From Typhlomys cinereus (Eukaryota > Chordata > Mammalia > Rodentia > Platacanthomyidae), in NCBI GenBank assembly GCA_023101885.1, contig JALPQD010000302.1, forward strand, positions 399,956 to 463,955: a DNA stretch of 64,000 bases, read 5' to 3'. This document shows positions 32,575 to 43,479 of the stretch, piece after piece. The translations under genes and the position numbers were made by a program. The stretch's first letter is position 1. Each line of letters opens with the position of its first letter. The notes under the pieces are model-generated. The model had not been told where the DNA came from. It was given only the letters and a program-made list of their open reading frames with translations, and did not search any database.

Positions 32575-32992
32575 TGTCGTTTTAACTCTTAAGATCTTTC
32601 AATTTCACTAAACTGAATTATTTGGCCTGGGGTTCTGGGGGTGGGCAGGGACAGAGCTTACCTAGGTCACGGGTGAGGCCCGGCTGGACCGCGCGTGTCC
32701 TAACCAGCGGAGCAGGGTGGGGAATGGGAGGATGGGAGCGTTGGTGTGGAGCTATTTAACCCGAGGGCAGCTGGGGCAGGGCCTGGGCCCAGGGGGAGGT
32801 CCTCCTCGTCCCTCGGCCCTGCGCGTGCGGCTCCGGCTGGATGGCGGGAGTGGGAGCCGAGCCGGGTCCCTTTGGGATGACCTGGGGTTCTGGTGGGCGG
32901 GCACGGCCGGGGCTTACATAGAGTCGCGGGGTGAGGCCCGGCTGGACCGTGCGTGTGCATCCCGACCGGCGGAGCGGGGTGGGGAATGGGAG
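32575..32992 (-). promoter_or_regulatory. L1b 5'UTR with GC-rich tandem monomers
   Basis: CpG-rich sequence with about 1.4 copies of a unit of about 255 bp. The phrase starting ggttctgg appears at 32631 and 32886, and each copy is followed by 'gtgaggcccggctggaccg' and 'gcggagc(a/g)gggtgggg'. It is closely related to the 5'UTR of L1 #2. Presumed internal Pol II promoter. Confidence 0.75.
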
Positions 32993-33005
32993 AACTTTTT
33001 TTCTT

Positions 33006-33384
33006 ATCAATACATTTTTTATTATTATTTCAGCGCATACAAACTTAATAGGTACACCAGTTCCCTCTCTCCCTCCTTCTCCCCCCCCCGTACTCCCTGC
33101 TCCTCCTCCCCACCCCCTCCCTTCCCATCCCCCAGTGCCTCCCGCCCCAATTCCCTTTCTTGTGCAAGCCTGATTTTCCTCTGAGCCCTCCTCTCTGATG
33201 ACACACAAGGACCCAGTGACCTTTCCCTGAACCCTTTCCCGTGTTCCCCTTAAGTATAGGAACACTGCTGTGGCTGCCAATCCCTTGCCTCCAAGGATCT
33301 CGGTGCCTTTAGTAGATGCTAGACTTTGTGGGGTCAATAGTGTGTTGGACAATGCGCAGGCATGTAAAGTCCAATTATGATTGC
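33006..33384 (-). mobile_element. Short L1 3' end (L1c), host of the L1a/L1b insertion
   Basis: A 5'-truncated L1 consisting only of 3'UTR. Its own perfect 15-bp TSD (tgaagaagcaacttt) lies at 25086-25100 and 33385-33399, on the outer sides of the whole nest. Part of its T tail is at 25101-25107 and the rest at 33006 onward, because L1a/L1b later landed in that tail. Confidence 0.9.
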
Positions 33385-33399
33385 TGAAGAAGCAACTTT

Positions 33400-34555
33400 A
33401 TGGTAATTTAATATATGATTATATATTTCTAGTACTTCATTTGAATTTTATTTTAGCATTGTCTTGTCTTTCTTTTCTCCTTATTTTGCTGTTTATTGGA
33501 TAATTTGATATTTAAAAAATTTTGGAATAAACATAATTCTAGAGGAAGTTGCAAAATAGTATAAATAAGCCCCATGCTCCCTTTTCTGATTGCCCGGTAT
33601 TTATATCTTATGCAAATATGGAACAATATCAATACCAAGATATTAACATTGTGTAGTATACGTGTGTGTTTCTGTAGCATTTTATTACATGTATAGATGT
33701 GTAGTGTAAAAGAATTACCACTACAATCAAGATTCAGAGATGCTTCAGCACCACCGAGACCTCCTTTGCACTAGTCTGTTATAATCATACCCATTCCCAT
33801 ATCTTCTACATCCCTGAAAACACAAATATTGGCTCCATCTCCATAATTTTGTCATTCTGGTAATGTTACAAAGTTGTTTTTGAGCTTGGGCAGACTGTCG
33901 TGGAGCCCAGCTACATTATTGCCTGCATGAGTAGTTAGTTTGCTTTCTTTTTTCCCCTTTTCTTAAAATTTCAAGGCATTATTGTTGAAAATAATACAAG
34001 CCATTGATTTTTAATTTGGTTTAAAAGCAAATGTACTCTAGGATGCAGGCCTTAAATTTTGTGATAAACATATATATCATAAAATTTTCCATTTTAGTCA
34101 ATTTTATGTGTATAGTATTGTGTCATTGCATTTATTTACATTGTGTGCAAGCATCGCCACACTATATCTCCAGGACTTTGCTAATATTTCAAACTTAAAC
34201 TCTATATCCATTAAATAATTCTCATTTGCTGTTCTCCAAGGCCCCAACAGCTACATTCTACTTTCCATCTTTAAGAATTTGCTATAGAGAGACAAGAGAA
34301 TAGGAGGGACATGGCACAATTGAAGAGGGGAGACGAGGTTAGGAGAGGAGGAGAAATGGATGGGGTGGGGGTAAGGGCAAGGACATAAACTCATTTTGTT
34401 GTGTATGAAAAATTCTCAATAAAAGGAAGAATTTGCCTACTGCAAATATATTTTTTTCTTATATGTCTGGCCTATTTCACCTAGAATAGTATCACTAAAA
34501 TTTAGTCTTGCTGAATAATGTCAGAAATTTCTCTTTTTAAAAGTCAGACCAGAGG
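33400..34555 (-). mobile_element. Ancient L1 (L1M-like) 3' region, interrupted
   Basis: Diverged sequence whose landmarks fit the antisense of an old mammalian L1 3'UTR: 'gaagttgcaaaatagtata', 'atcttatgcaaatatggaac', 'gtcaattttatgtgtatag', 'ccagg(a)ctttgctaatatt' and 'ctgaataatg'. A young short L1 sits inside at 34283-34426. Recognition is from memory. Confidence 0.55.
34283..34426 (+). mobile_element. Short L1-type 3' end in the ancient L1
   Basis: A purine-rich, G-rich stretch, then 'gtatgaaaaattctcaataaaa', as in L1 3' ends. The 10-bp TSD aagaatttgc is at 34273-34282 and 34427-34436. Only 144 bp were inserted. Subfamily differs from L1 #1. Confidence 0.75.
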
Positions 34556-34753
34556 CTGGAGAAATGGCTCAGGGGTTAAGATTCTTCCTTAAAAACAGAA
34601 GGACCTGTGTTTAGATCCCAGGTCCCATGTAAAACAGTAGGCAGAAATGGCGGCAGCCTGTACTTCTGACCCTGGTGGACTGAGTCTGGGAAGTCCCAAA
34701 GTGAAGCAAAAAGAAGGTAGAAGAAATCCAGGATAGCTCCTGAAGTCACCTTG

Positions 34754-34799
<46 letters not shown>

Positions 34800-34846
34800 G
34801 CACGCACGTACACACATGCACACAAAACACACACAACGCACACACC
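34550..34846 (+). mobile_element. B2-superfamily SINE
   Basis: Starts 'aggctggagaaatggctcagg', with B box 'ggacctgtgtttagatccc', family body, and a long CA-rich tail (34756-34846). Moderately diverged from the young copies. TSD not clear. Confidence 0.9.
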
Positions 34847-34892
34847 TTTTAATTCCTTATTCACTTGTCCATGAGTTGCTGGCTTCATTTTT

Positions 34893-35658
34893 TAAATGTA
34901 TATATAAATAAGTTTATTAAAGTAATTCACAATAAAAAATAGTGTCCTTCAAAGCAGTCACCCACAGCTATCTCACTCTTTTTTTTACTATTTTATTTTA
35001 TTTTTTCCACTCATACGAATTTGAAAGGTACCCCATTCTCCTCCCTCCCTCCACCCCTCCCTGGATTCCCTTGTTCCCTCTCCCCCTTTCCTCTTCCTTT
35101 CCCCTTCTTTCCTCCCTTTCTCCCAGTGCCCCCTCCCTCCCCATTCCTGGAGCATCCTTTAGTGTGCATGTCAAACTTCCCTCTGGGTCTTCCTCTCTGA
35201 TGAGGTGTAAGGACTCAGTAGCATTGTCTAGAGCTTTTTTTTGTGTTCCCTTTAGTATAGGAACACTATTGTGGCTATTAATCCCTTGCCTCTAAGGATC
35301 TTAGAGCCTGTGATCCATGCTAGACTTTAGGGGAGTCAATGATATACTGGTAATTGCACAGTCATGCAACTCCTATTATGATTACTTCCGCCCTAATGTG
35401 TGTGGAATATCTTGCATATCGTTGCTTCTCCCCATCTTTAGGTTCTTAACAATCTTACCGCATCCTCTTCTGGAAATTTCCCTGAGCTTTGGGATGGGGA
35501 GAGATTAGGCTAGCCTGATTCCTGGTGATTAATGTAGGGAGGGTCTCTGATGTTCTGAATTATGGTTTGTTATTCTTTTTTTTTTCTTCTTCTTCCAGCT
35601 TTGCTGTTCCTGCACTGCCCTTGGCTCCATCCTGATGGATATTGGATATCACTTCCTA
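34893..35658 (-). mobile_element. L1 3' end with probable 3' transduction
   Basis: On the - strand: L1 3'UTR (35658 to 34987), an A tail (seen as T's, 34979-34986), then about 85 bp of non-L1 sequence with AATAAA at 34918-34913, then a second A tract (34892-34887 region). The 11-bp TSD gcttcattttt lies at 34882-34892 and 35659-35669, outside both parts. This is the pattern left when L1 transcription reads through its own poly(A) signal into flanking DNA. Truncated at the 5' side inside the 3'UTR. Confidence 0.75.
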
Positions 35659-35669
35659 GCTTCATTTTT

Positions 35670-37247
35670 GACTATTGTCAATAATGCTACTTAGAACAGG
35701 ACATACAAGTGTCTGAGACTCTGCTCTCAATTTTTTTTATGTTTCTAGAAATGGAATTGCTAAAAAATATGAAATACATATGTAATACATTATGCAATAT
35801 ATTAAGCAGTGTCCCATTTTATATTTCTGTTGATAGTGCACAAATGTCTAATTTTTCATATACTTGAAGCACTTGATACTTTGATACTTTATACTTTCAG
35901 TTTTGCTCATTGGTGAGAAGTCCTGTCTCATTGTAGCTTCCAACTTCGCTTCTGAAGTTATTATTCTATACTTATTACTCCTTTTAGGGAAGTACCTATT
36001 AAAGTTTTCTGTGCTTTTTAAAGCAGATTTTTATTGTTTTGGCTATGCTTATTGAGTTGTAGGTATTTTAAACATGCTTATATATAACTTCATATATATT
36101 TCAGGTATTTTTCATGATTTTTAAAATTTAAAGACCCATAATATATGGCTCTTGGACAGTTATGCTCAAAAGTGATTGGACTTTTATTTTACGTTTGCAC
36201 ATCTATTTCAAAGTAAGACTAGTTGACTGAGTCATTCAATCCTTGGTTAGTTTAGCATTTCCTAAGCCCTTACTACATACCCTAAAATTAACTGTCCAGT
36301 CATACAGAAATGACAAGAGAATTCCTTCCTTCAAAGACCCAGTGAAGAGGTAATCTGATGGCAATGGTGAAAGTCTACATAGTGTCTCTCTCTGTGAAAT
36401 GGTGACTTTTCCCAGCTCTGAATCTGATCTCACTTCAATCTAGACTTGTAATTGTGTTCTTCCTGTCTTTGTCCTTTACAGAGTTCCTTTTCCTAGATAT
36501 GTCTTCATGCCTCTCCCTCCAGTCTCTGCCCAACAACTAATTCATGATCATTTCTAGGACTTGACTTCTAGTTGTGAGTCTTCCTAGTCCATCTTGCAAT
36601 CTTCCTTTTTGAGCTTCATCTCATTTGCCAGTACTTCAGAGCTTTTCCTCCCTATGTTATTGCAGATCCTCTATGGTCAGGGAGTAACCATCATCTGCAC
36701 AGACTTACCTCACTATTCCCTTTCAGAATATTCACAGCAACTTTGTGACGAAGAACTTGACTACATTGTAACAGTCCCCTTCTCATCTGTTTCTGGTTAG
36801 GGAAGGTTTAAAGGAAGATTCTCTGCTCCTGGGATGGTTTCCAGTCATGTTTCAGCCAACATAGTTATGGCTGATTGAGGCCAGGTGAATATATTTCCTC
36901 TGGATCTCAGCTTCTACAGTATTCTCTGGTCAGATGCAAGAGGAATGGACAGGTTTCCTCTGTCCAATTTCCCTCTGTTCTGTGGATCCCAACAGCTCTT
37001 CAAGATTGCTTTTCCTGCTTATCCGTCCTGTGGACTTTCAGCTTCATCCTTGAATGGGAAAAGCATGTATGCGCCAGTTTTCTGCTTTTTTTGGTTGAGC
37101 CTTTGCTGAGATAATTGCTTTTTTCATTTGAGGCTTATATCAATAGTACATGTATTATTAACTTGTCTTTGATTTTTTATCCTATTGAAGAACTATAGCA
37201 TGGTGGTGGGTAGTAAGACTTAGGAGAAAAGAAAAGGCTCACATTTC
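35670..37247. other. Unique sequence, nothing recognised
   Basis: AT-rich, non-repetitive by eye. Short open frames (for example near 36594-37114) have no recognisable domain or retrocopy homology. Confidence 0.4.
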
Positions 37248-37385
37248 TATCCTGGCTCTGATGCTAATTACCTGTGGTTCAGAGTCCTCACCTCAGAGCG
37301 GGACGTTTATGATATCATCTGATGTAATTGTTGTGAAGATTAAGTATTATGTTTATATCAGTGCCTGGCATTTGCAAGCAGCACA
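37248..37385 (+). repeat. MIR SINE
   Basis: The sequence follows the MIR consensus in order: 'tatcctggctctgatgctaa', 'gattaagtattatg' and 'cagtgcctggcatttg'. Diverged, ancient mammalian SINE, usually immobile. Confidence 0.8.
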
Positions 37386-37487
37386 TGTGAATTTCATGAA
37401 TAAAACTAAGAGTTATACTGAACTATGAGGTTTTTAGGAAGACGAGGAGTACTTTCTTTTGAGGACATGCACCTCAACACCTTCAAG

Positions 37488-37516
37488 AATGCCTACCACA
37501 TAGTAAGTGCTCAAGA
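37488..37516 (+). repeat. MIR 3' fragment
   Basis: 'aatgcctaccacatagtaag' followed by 'tgctcaa' matches the terminal part of MIR. It may be a separate copy or a remnant of the preceding one. Confidence 0.55.
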
Positions 37517-38445
37517 TATGACTTAGGTTGAATAGCAGCTATCTGTGTAATCCAGTCTCTGGCTTACAATTTTAATGTGTTGTTTTAGTTTTTCTGTTTC
37601 TTAATCTCTTATCCTTGTAAGATATTAGTGAAACAAATCTCTTGGAAGTAGTGGGACCTTATGCTATTGGTTTTTACTCTGATGTGGGAGATCTTAGAGT
37701 ATGGGACAAACAAACAAACAAACAGATAATAAAGTCTCCTGGTGACTCTGTGTTTCCTCTTGTGCTGTCATATCTTCTTTAAGACCAGTGACTGCTATGA
37801 TCAATGGTATTAGTTTTTTTTCCACAAGGATTGTAAAGTGATAACTTATTTAATGAATATAAATAAATTATTTTAATATTCACTTAAATGCTCTATCACA
37901 GCAAAGTTTATGCAATAGAAATGTAGTTATTTGTTTTAGTTATGGAATTTATTATTGCAATGATTGTTTTTAAAAATATCTCCTTGGATGTTTTTCATTA
38001 ATGATTTTTTCTTTGATGGTTATAGGTATGTATGCTGCCCATTCTGATAATGTTCCCCTTTGCCCTCTTCTGACTTGTTCCCACCCATTTTGGCCTCCCT
38101 TCTTCCCAAGAGATTTAGTACTCATGTTCATGACTTTTGGCTTTGCTTCGTGTTCCACCTTGGGCTACAATGAGGCCATATCTGTAACTGTGTGTTAGAT
38201 CAGTATATATATAACAGGATTCTGTGCTTCACCCTGTTTCAGAGTTTATGTGTTGCCAGTGGTTGAGCAGTAAGTAGTCGGTCCCTAAAACCTTTTGCCA
38301 TTCTAAGCTGATTAATAGTAGGGCTAGTCTTGAGCAGGCCCAGCTTCAGTAACTGTTTCTACTGAAGTAGTTTAATGATTGCTATGGCCATGCTATTTAG
38401 AAGGTGGGCATATATATGTATAATAATATATGTACACACACACAA

Positions 38446-38448
<3 letters not shown>
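37517..38448. other. Unique sequence with short simple repeat
   Basis: Contains an (ACAA)n-type run near 37708-37726. Around 38000-38160 a CT-rich stretch might be an old L1 3'UTR, but it is too diverged to call. Confidence 0.35.

Positions 38449-38495
<47 letters not shown>
38449..38495 (+). repeat. (TG)n microsatellite
   Basis: About 23 TG units, preceded by a short CA run (38432-38443), forming a small local inverted repeat. Confidence 0.95.
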
Positions 38496-38497
<2 letters not shown>

Positions 38498-39269
38498 ACT
38501 CTATCTCCTGGCTCTTAACATTTTCCTCCAAGCCATAAGGGGTGATATGAATGTCTTGTTTAAGGTTGAACTCTCAACTGTCAGTCTCAGCTTCTTGTGC
38601 AGTCATGGGTCTCTCTGCATTCACTACAAATAGGTGCTTCTTTGATTAAGGCTTGAAGTAGTCTTTGTGGATATAAACATAAATATTTAGAGAGGGGGTT
38701 TGATACTTTGTCAACTTAGTTAGACAGGTATAGTAGATTCTCTCCTGGACCTAAACTTCCTGAACCTGAAACCTCCTCACTCATAGTCCTTTAGCTGGCA
38801 GTACCATCCATGAACTACCTTTTGAAGACCAGGCCTCAAATCCAATCTGACAGCAGTTGGTAACTCCCATGACAGTAATGTTACTATTGTAATAAGTGAC
38901 ATTGTGCCTGGCAGGTTGGTACTTAGTTCACAATGTTCCCATCTGGGTGAGATCATTGATGCCTTTACTCCGCTAGTAGTCTGCATGTCTCTTTTCAGTG
39001 CTGTGGGGGCTGGCCAGCGATGAAACAGCTTCTGGCTCAGTTGTAGCTTGGTTTCTCTGTGTCTTGCAACCAGGGTGCCTAATGTCTTCAGCAGGTAGGG
39101 TTTTATCAAGTAGATTTGGTGGGTAACCAAGAAGAATCTAAGAACCTGTACTATTTGGGGGGGACACTGGATCATTTGTGACCAACTCCTGCTAAAATAT
39201 TAAGTACCCAACACTAGAATTTTTGTTTAGTGACCCATTATTTTTGGGTTTGAAATTACCTAGTCATGA

Positions 39270-39543
39270 GGGACTGGAGAGGTGGCTCAGGGGTTAAGCC
39301 TCTGCCTTGCAGGCCGAAGGTCCTGAGTTCGGATCCTAGACCCCATGTATAGACGCCAGGCGGAAGCGGGGGTGGCCTGCATTTCTGGTCCTGGTAGGGC
39401 GGAGCCTGTGAATTCCGGGACAAAGTAAACAAGGAGGAAGAGGAGGCATCCATGGTGGTTCCCGAATTCGCCTGTGGTTCTACACACACGCGCGCACACA
39501 CACACAAATGAATAAAAAAAAAATAATAAAAAAATAAAAAAAT
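39270..39543 (+). mobile_element. B2-superfamily SINE, best reference copy
   Basis: Complete 274-bp copy. It starts 'gggactggagaggtggctca', A box 'tggctcaggggttaag', B box 'ggtcctgagttcggatcc', body including 'agacgccaggcggaagcggg', a mixed CA/CG tail and an A-rich end with AATAAA-like units. Perfect 17-bp TSD aaattacctagtcatga at 39253-39269 and 39544-39560. The first 70 bases resemble B2 of mouse. The rest differs, so it is a separate lineage of the superfamily. Confidence 0.97.
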
Positions 39544-39629
39544 AAATTACCTAGTCATGAAAAGTATTTACTTTCAAACTCCTTTATGTTATTTAAGTGG
39601 GTTATAAGATTGTAGGAATGTGACTTTTC

Positions 39630-39967
39630 ACAGCCCCTCATGTGATTATCCTTCACCCATTCCCTCATCTCTCCCAACCTCCTACCCCCTTTCTGTTTAT
39701 ATCTTTCTATATCCAGTATTCCCCCAGCCTCATTTTACCTGTGTGCTGTTGCTCCCTTCCCAGTATTAAGGCACCTTCCACTGTCTTCCCCCCTTCTTTT
39801 CTAGCTTCTGAAGGTACTCCAAGCCAAATACATAAAACTAATGAGTCAAGGCTAGACTCTGTGTATGAGTGATAACATGTAATATTTGTGTTTTGGAGTC
39901 TGAGTTATTTTGTTCAATATACTTTTTTCTAATTCCATTCATATTTGTTGTTTTTTAGTTATTTGAA

Positions 39968-40012
<45 letters not shown>

Positions 40013-40170
40013 CTGTAGAAAACTCCAGACTGATTTCCAAAGTAACCTCACTAGTATATACTTCTGCCATCCTGTATAAGGAATTTTCTTCCCAACAGTA
40101 ACACCAACATTTATCTTCTTTGTATCTTTGATGATGGCTGTTTTGATTGGGATGAAATGAATCTTTCTTT
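39630..40170 (-). mobile_element. Old L1 fragment with (TG)n insertion
   Basis: 'gataacatgtaatatttgtg', 'gagttattttgttcaatata' and 'ctaattccattcatatttg' follow the antisense of an L1 ORF2 C-terminus and 3'UTR of an older family. Interrupted by a (TG)n run at 39971-40010, then resumes ('ctccagactgatttccaaag'). Confidence 0.6.
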
Positions 40171-40334
40171 TTAAGAGAGTAAGAGTCTTGTCCTTGCTTA
40201 CATTTGTGGTTATGTTCGTTATCATAGTAGAAGAGTTGACACCAACATCAAGAGCCAAGGTCTCATAATATTCACAGGAACTGCTGAGAGACATACGTTC
40301 ACACCTGCTAGTGTATGGGATGAGATAAAAATCT

Positions 40335-41290
40335 TAACACATAGAAAAGACAAACTTAAAATTTAGTGGAAATACAAAAAATAAGGATAGCTAAACCAAT
40401 CTTGCACACAATGAATCCATTTCATGATACCTGTTTTCAAGCTTAATTACAGAGTGGTAATAATAAAATCATCATGGTACCAACATAAAAATAGACAGAT
40501 CAATGGAATAGAGTAGAGGATCCAGATGTAAGTCCATCCAACTACAGTTACTTAATTTTCAACAAAGAAAACAAATGGAGAAAACACTGGAGAAAAGACA
40601 GTGTTTTTAATAAATGGTGCTGGGAAACCTGGAATTGTTGCCTTGCAGAAGAATGAAACTAGATTCTTAGCTCTGCTTGCACAAAGCTCAACTCTAAGTG
40701 TGATAAAGACTGAAATGTAAGGCTGCTCTAATGAGGGAGAACACATCAGCATCTAGGCATGTGTAAAGGTTTTCTAAGCAGGACTTCAGCAAGTGAATAA
40801 GACCAACAATCCATAAATGGGATTTCAAGAAACCAAAACACTTCTGTACAGTAAAGAAAATTGAATTGAGTGAAGAGACAGCCTATAGAATGGGGGAAAA
40901 GAAGGGGAAAAGAGAGGAGGGAACAAAGGGGTCCAGGAAAGGGTGGAGGGAGGGGACAGGGTACCTATTAAGTTTGTATGAGCGGAAATAAATAAATAAT
41001 TTTTTTTTTGTTGCCTAAAAAAAAGAAAAAAAAAAAAAAGAATGGGAGGGAAATTTTCCAATCCTGTGCATGACAGAGGATTAGTATCTAGAATTTACAA
41101 GGAACTCAAAAACGCTAAACTCTAAAAAAACAAACAACTGAGTTTTTAAAAATGAAACAAATAAACAAGCAAAAAAAGCATGGTCCAGAGAACTAAACAG
41201 AGTTCACAAAAGAAGAGACCCAAATGGCTGGAAAATACCTCAAAGTGTGTTCAAGTTTCTTAGCTATCAGAGCAATAAAGATTGAAACTA
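40335..41290 (+). mobile_element. Older L1 ORF2 C-terminal fragment
   Basis: 'atagacagatcaatggaata', 'aataaatggtgctgggaaac' and 'cagtaaagaaaattg' follow the sense strand of an L1 ORF2 C-terminal region, and correspond in order to 15265-15450 of L1 #1 but more diverged. Interrupted by the short young L1 3' end at 40895-41038. Confidence 0.75.
40895..41038 (+). mobile_element. Short 5'-truncated L1 3' end
   Basis: Polypurine tract, 'ggtacctattaagtttgta', then an A/T-rich tail with two A tracts. The short TSD agaatggg (40887-40894 and 41039-41046) supports an insertion inside the older L1. Confidence 0.85.
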
Positions 41291-42690
41291 TTTTACTTCC
41301 TTTGGATCTGTTTTGCTTAGGTTTTTAAAAAGCTTTTCAAAGTTTTTCTTGAGTCTATTTCCTAATTATGAAACACAGCAATATGCTGATTCCTAAATCA
41401 GTCAAAATTAACAAGACTCAATCAGCCTTACCATTCTGGTAGCCTGCATTCATCCAGACTCTTTTTATTACCAATTAAGCATCCCAAATCAATTAGTTTC
41501 TGGTGCAGTTTTTATTCTTGTAATTGACTTTAAAAATGACAGTCTTTAACTGAACAAAATCCACTATGGAGAGTAATTTCAATTTCAGTGCTGCAGTGTA
41601 GGTTAAAATGTCATTTAAATAAATAAAATAACGACCACAGTAAGCCATGCAAAATATTTTCTCATTAACCTTTAAAAAATTGCTAACAGTTTTACACCAC
41701 ATTATATATAGGTCAGATTTTCCATTTGTAGTTTAGCAGTATCTTTAAAATTTTTTTTCATATGGTCTTTTGAAAATTCTATTCCTGTTCTTAGCAATTC
41801 CCGAACAAAGGGATTGATTTATCAGTTATCCAGAGTCTCTAAATCATTTCTCTGTTCTTCAAGTTACACAATATTTCTAACCAAAGTCAAGTCTAATGAG
41901 AAATGCTGTCACCTCTAGTGTTTAAATTACTTGGACTCAGCTTTTGATAGTCAATGTGGAGCAAATCTGTTTCCAGACTCAGCATGGTAAAACCATAGTC
42001 TCAGACCCTCAGTATGTATTGTGCTCTTGGCTGTCTCACTCAGATACTATGTATTCAGGAAAGGAGACCTTACCTGAATATTTGCCTAAAGGAAAGACAA
42101 ATAGGAAAATAAGTCTGTTTAGACAGAGCAAATGTAAATTACTTTGGATGATTTAATGGTTTGGATTATACGTAACTTTTGTTCGCTCTGCCTGCCTAGT
42201 TAATTAAGTGCACTTGCTTGAAGGCCTTATTGGATCTTCTATTTGTCATATGCACCTTCTCAGCTCTATTCATAAGAAACATAAGAGACATATCTATCTT
42301 GGTGTTATCTTCAAATAGGTTTTTAATTTATTTAATAATTTAGGGGAGAGGAATAAGATAGACAAATTAAGGCACATGATTATTCTTTAGGATTTAAATA
42401 TGTAAATCATTTATCTGTTCTTCTAAAACAAACTATGCAACTTCCAATGCTTTTCCAAGGGATAAAATAGGATTATGAATTATGACTGTTAGGTTTGTCC
42501 CATAAGTTCAAAGCTGCCTCTAGCATGCCAACATCTTTTGTTAGGTCTTGAGATTACGTTTTGCATGCAAGTGATTCATTATAGAATTGTACAGGGAACT
42601 CAGTGAAAGAGGTTGAGCTGGGACTAAAAGGAGAAGCTAAGAAGAATGACATCTCAGGAAAAACTCCATGCAGGTGACTTCATCTTAATA
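41291..42690. other. Unique AT-rich sequence, nothing recognised
   Basis: No gene or repeat seen. Frames do not exceed about 70 codons. Confidence 0.4.
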
Positions 42691-42693
42691 CTT

Positions 42694-43090
42694 TGGTAAA
42701 ATGCTGAGTATGCTAAGTATGTTGTCACTTTCCTTTCTCAGATACTTTTCTTTTCGCTACTGTGAGGCAATACTCACATATGATTTTAGGGAGAAAGACT
42801 TATTCTGCTTATGTTTCCAGAGGGGAGCTATGTTCATTAGAGCGGGAAAAACATGTCAAGTAGCAGAAGCTGGAGGTGGCTGGTTAGGTCACTGCAGACA
42901 TCATGGAGGCAGAGAAAGCAATAGAAAATTCCAAGAGGACATAGGACTGGGCTACCAAACCTCTAGGCCTGCTTGCTGTGACATGCCTTCCTTCAGCAAG
43001 GCTCTCCTCTGAAGGTGCTAGAACCTTCCCAAACATTAACAACAGCTATGGATTCAAGCAAGTGAGCCTGTCCATTCAAACCATGACATA
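42694..43090 (-). mobile_element. MaLR-like LTR, copy 1
   Basis: On the - strand it reads 'ttgaatccatagctg ... atgtttgggaaggttctagc ... gccttgctgaaggaaggcat ... ggaaacataagcagaataag'. The same order occurs at 45425-45795 and 54645-55000. An AATAAG/AATAAA signal lies about 60 bp before the end. This resembles mammalian MaLR (ERVL-related) LTRs. A rodent URR-type repeat is the alternative. Confidence 0.6.
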
Positions 43091-43432
43091 GTACATCTCA
43101 GGTTGTCACAAACCACAGCAAGGAATCTGACTATTCATGTGCCACCGCCGGAGGGGTCAGCTGCCCCAGGTAAACATAGATTCCCAAGTCCAGGGTCTCT
43201 TTACATCTGTTGACTCTAGTTATCTGAGACAAACTTCCTTCTCCTAACAGGCTGCATACACAGGCTTTTCTGTTGGTCCTCCTCAAATGTGGTGGTAAAG
43301 GCTTAGTTGAATTAAAAGGGGATCCAGTGGATAACTAATCTCTCTGGGGTAACACACTTAGGTTTAAAGTGTGATCCTAGGTACATTCTCTCAATACATG
43401 AAAGAGGTAGAAAATTTTCATTGGAATATTCA

Positions 43433-43477
43433 TATTCATATATATATATATATGTATATTTATTTATTTATTTATTC
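43433..43477 (+). repeat. (TA)n / (TTTA)n microsatellite
   Basis: TA units passing into TTTA units. Low complexity only. Confidence 0.9.
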
Positions 43478-43479
43478 CT

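Larger units (their letters stand above)
26682..32992 (-). mobile_element. Complete L1 (L1b, L1 #3)
   Basis: About 6.3 kb, - strand: 3'UTR (26682 to about 27640), ORF2 (31459-27638), ORF1 (about 32574-31510) and 5'UTR monomers (about 32575-32992). Its right TSD (aactttttttctt, 32993-33005) pairs with 25095-25107, so L1a and L1b together occupy a single target site: the T-rich tail of the short L1 at 33006-33384. ORF1 and ORF2 each have only a few defects, so it is fairly young but dead. Confidence 0.92.

Noticed and set aside
24390..34555. CRISPR array or tandem gene cluster as explanation for the repeated blocks
   Set aside because: The repeats are L1 segments with T tails and TSDs. No short regularly spaced direct repeats with unique spacers exist anywhere in the window.
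36594..37114. Overlapping open frames in unique sequence
   Set aside because: Short, overlapping in different frames, no recognisable domain, no splice or promoter signals. Consistent with chance.
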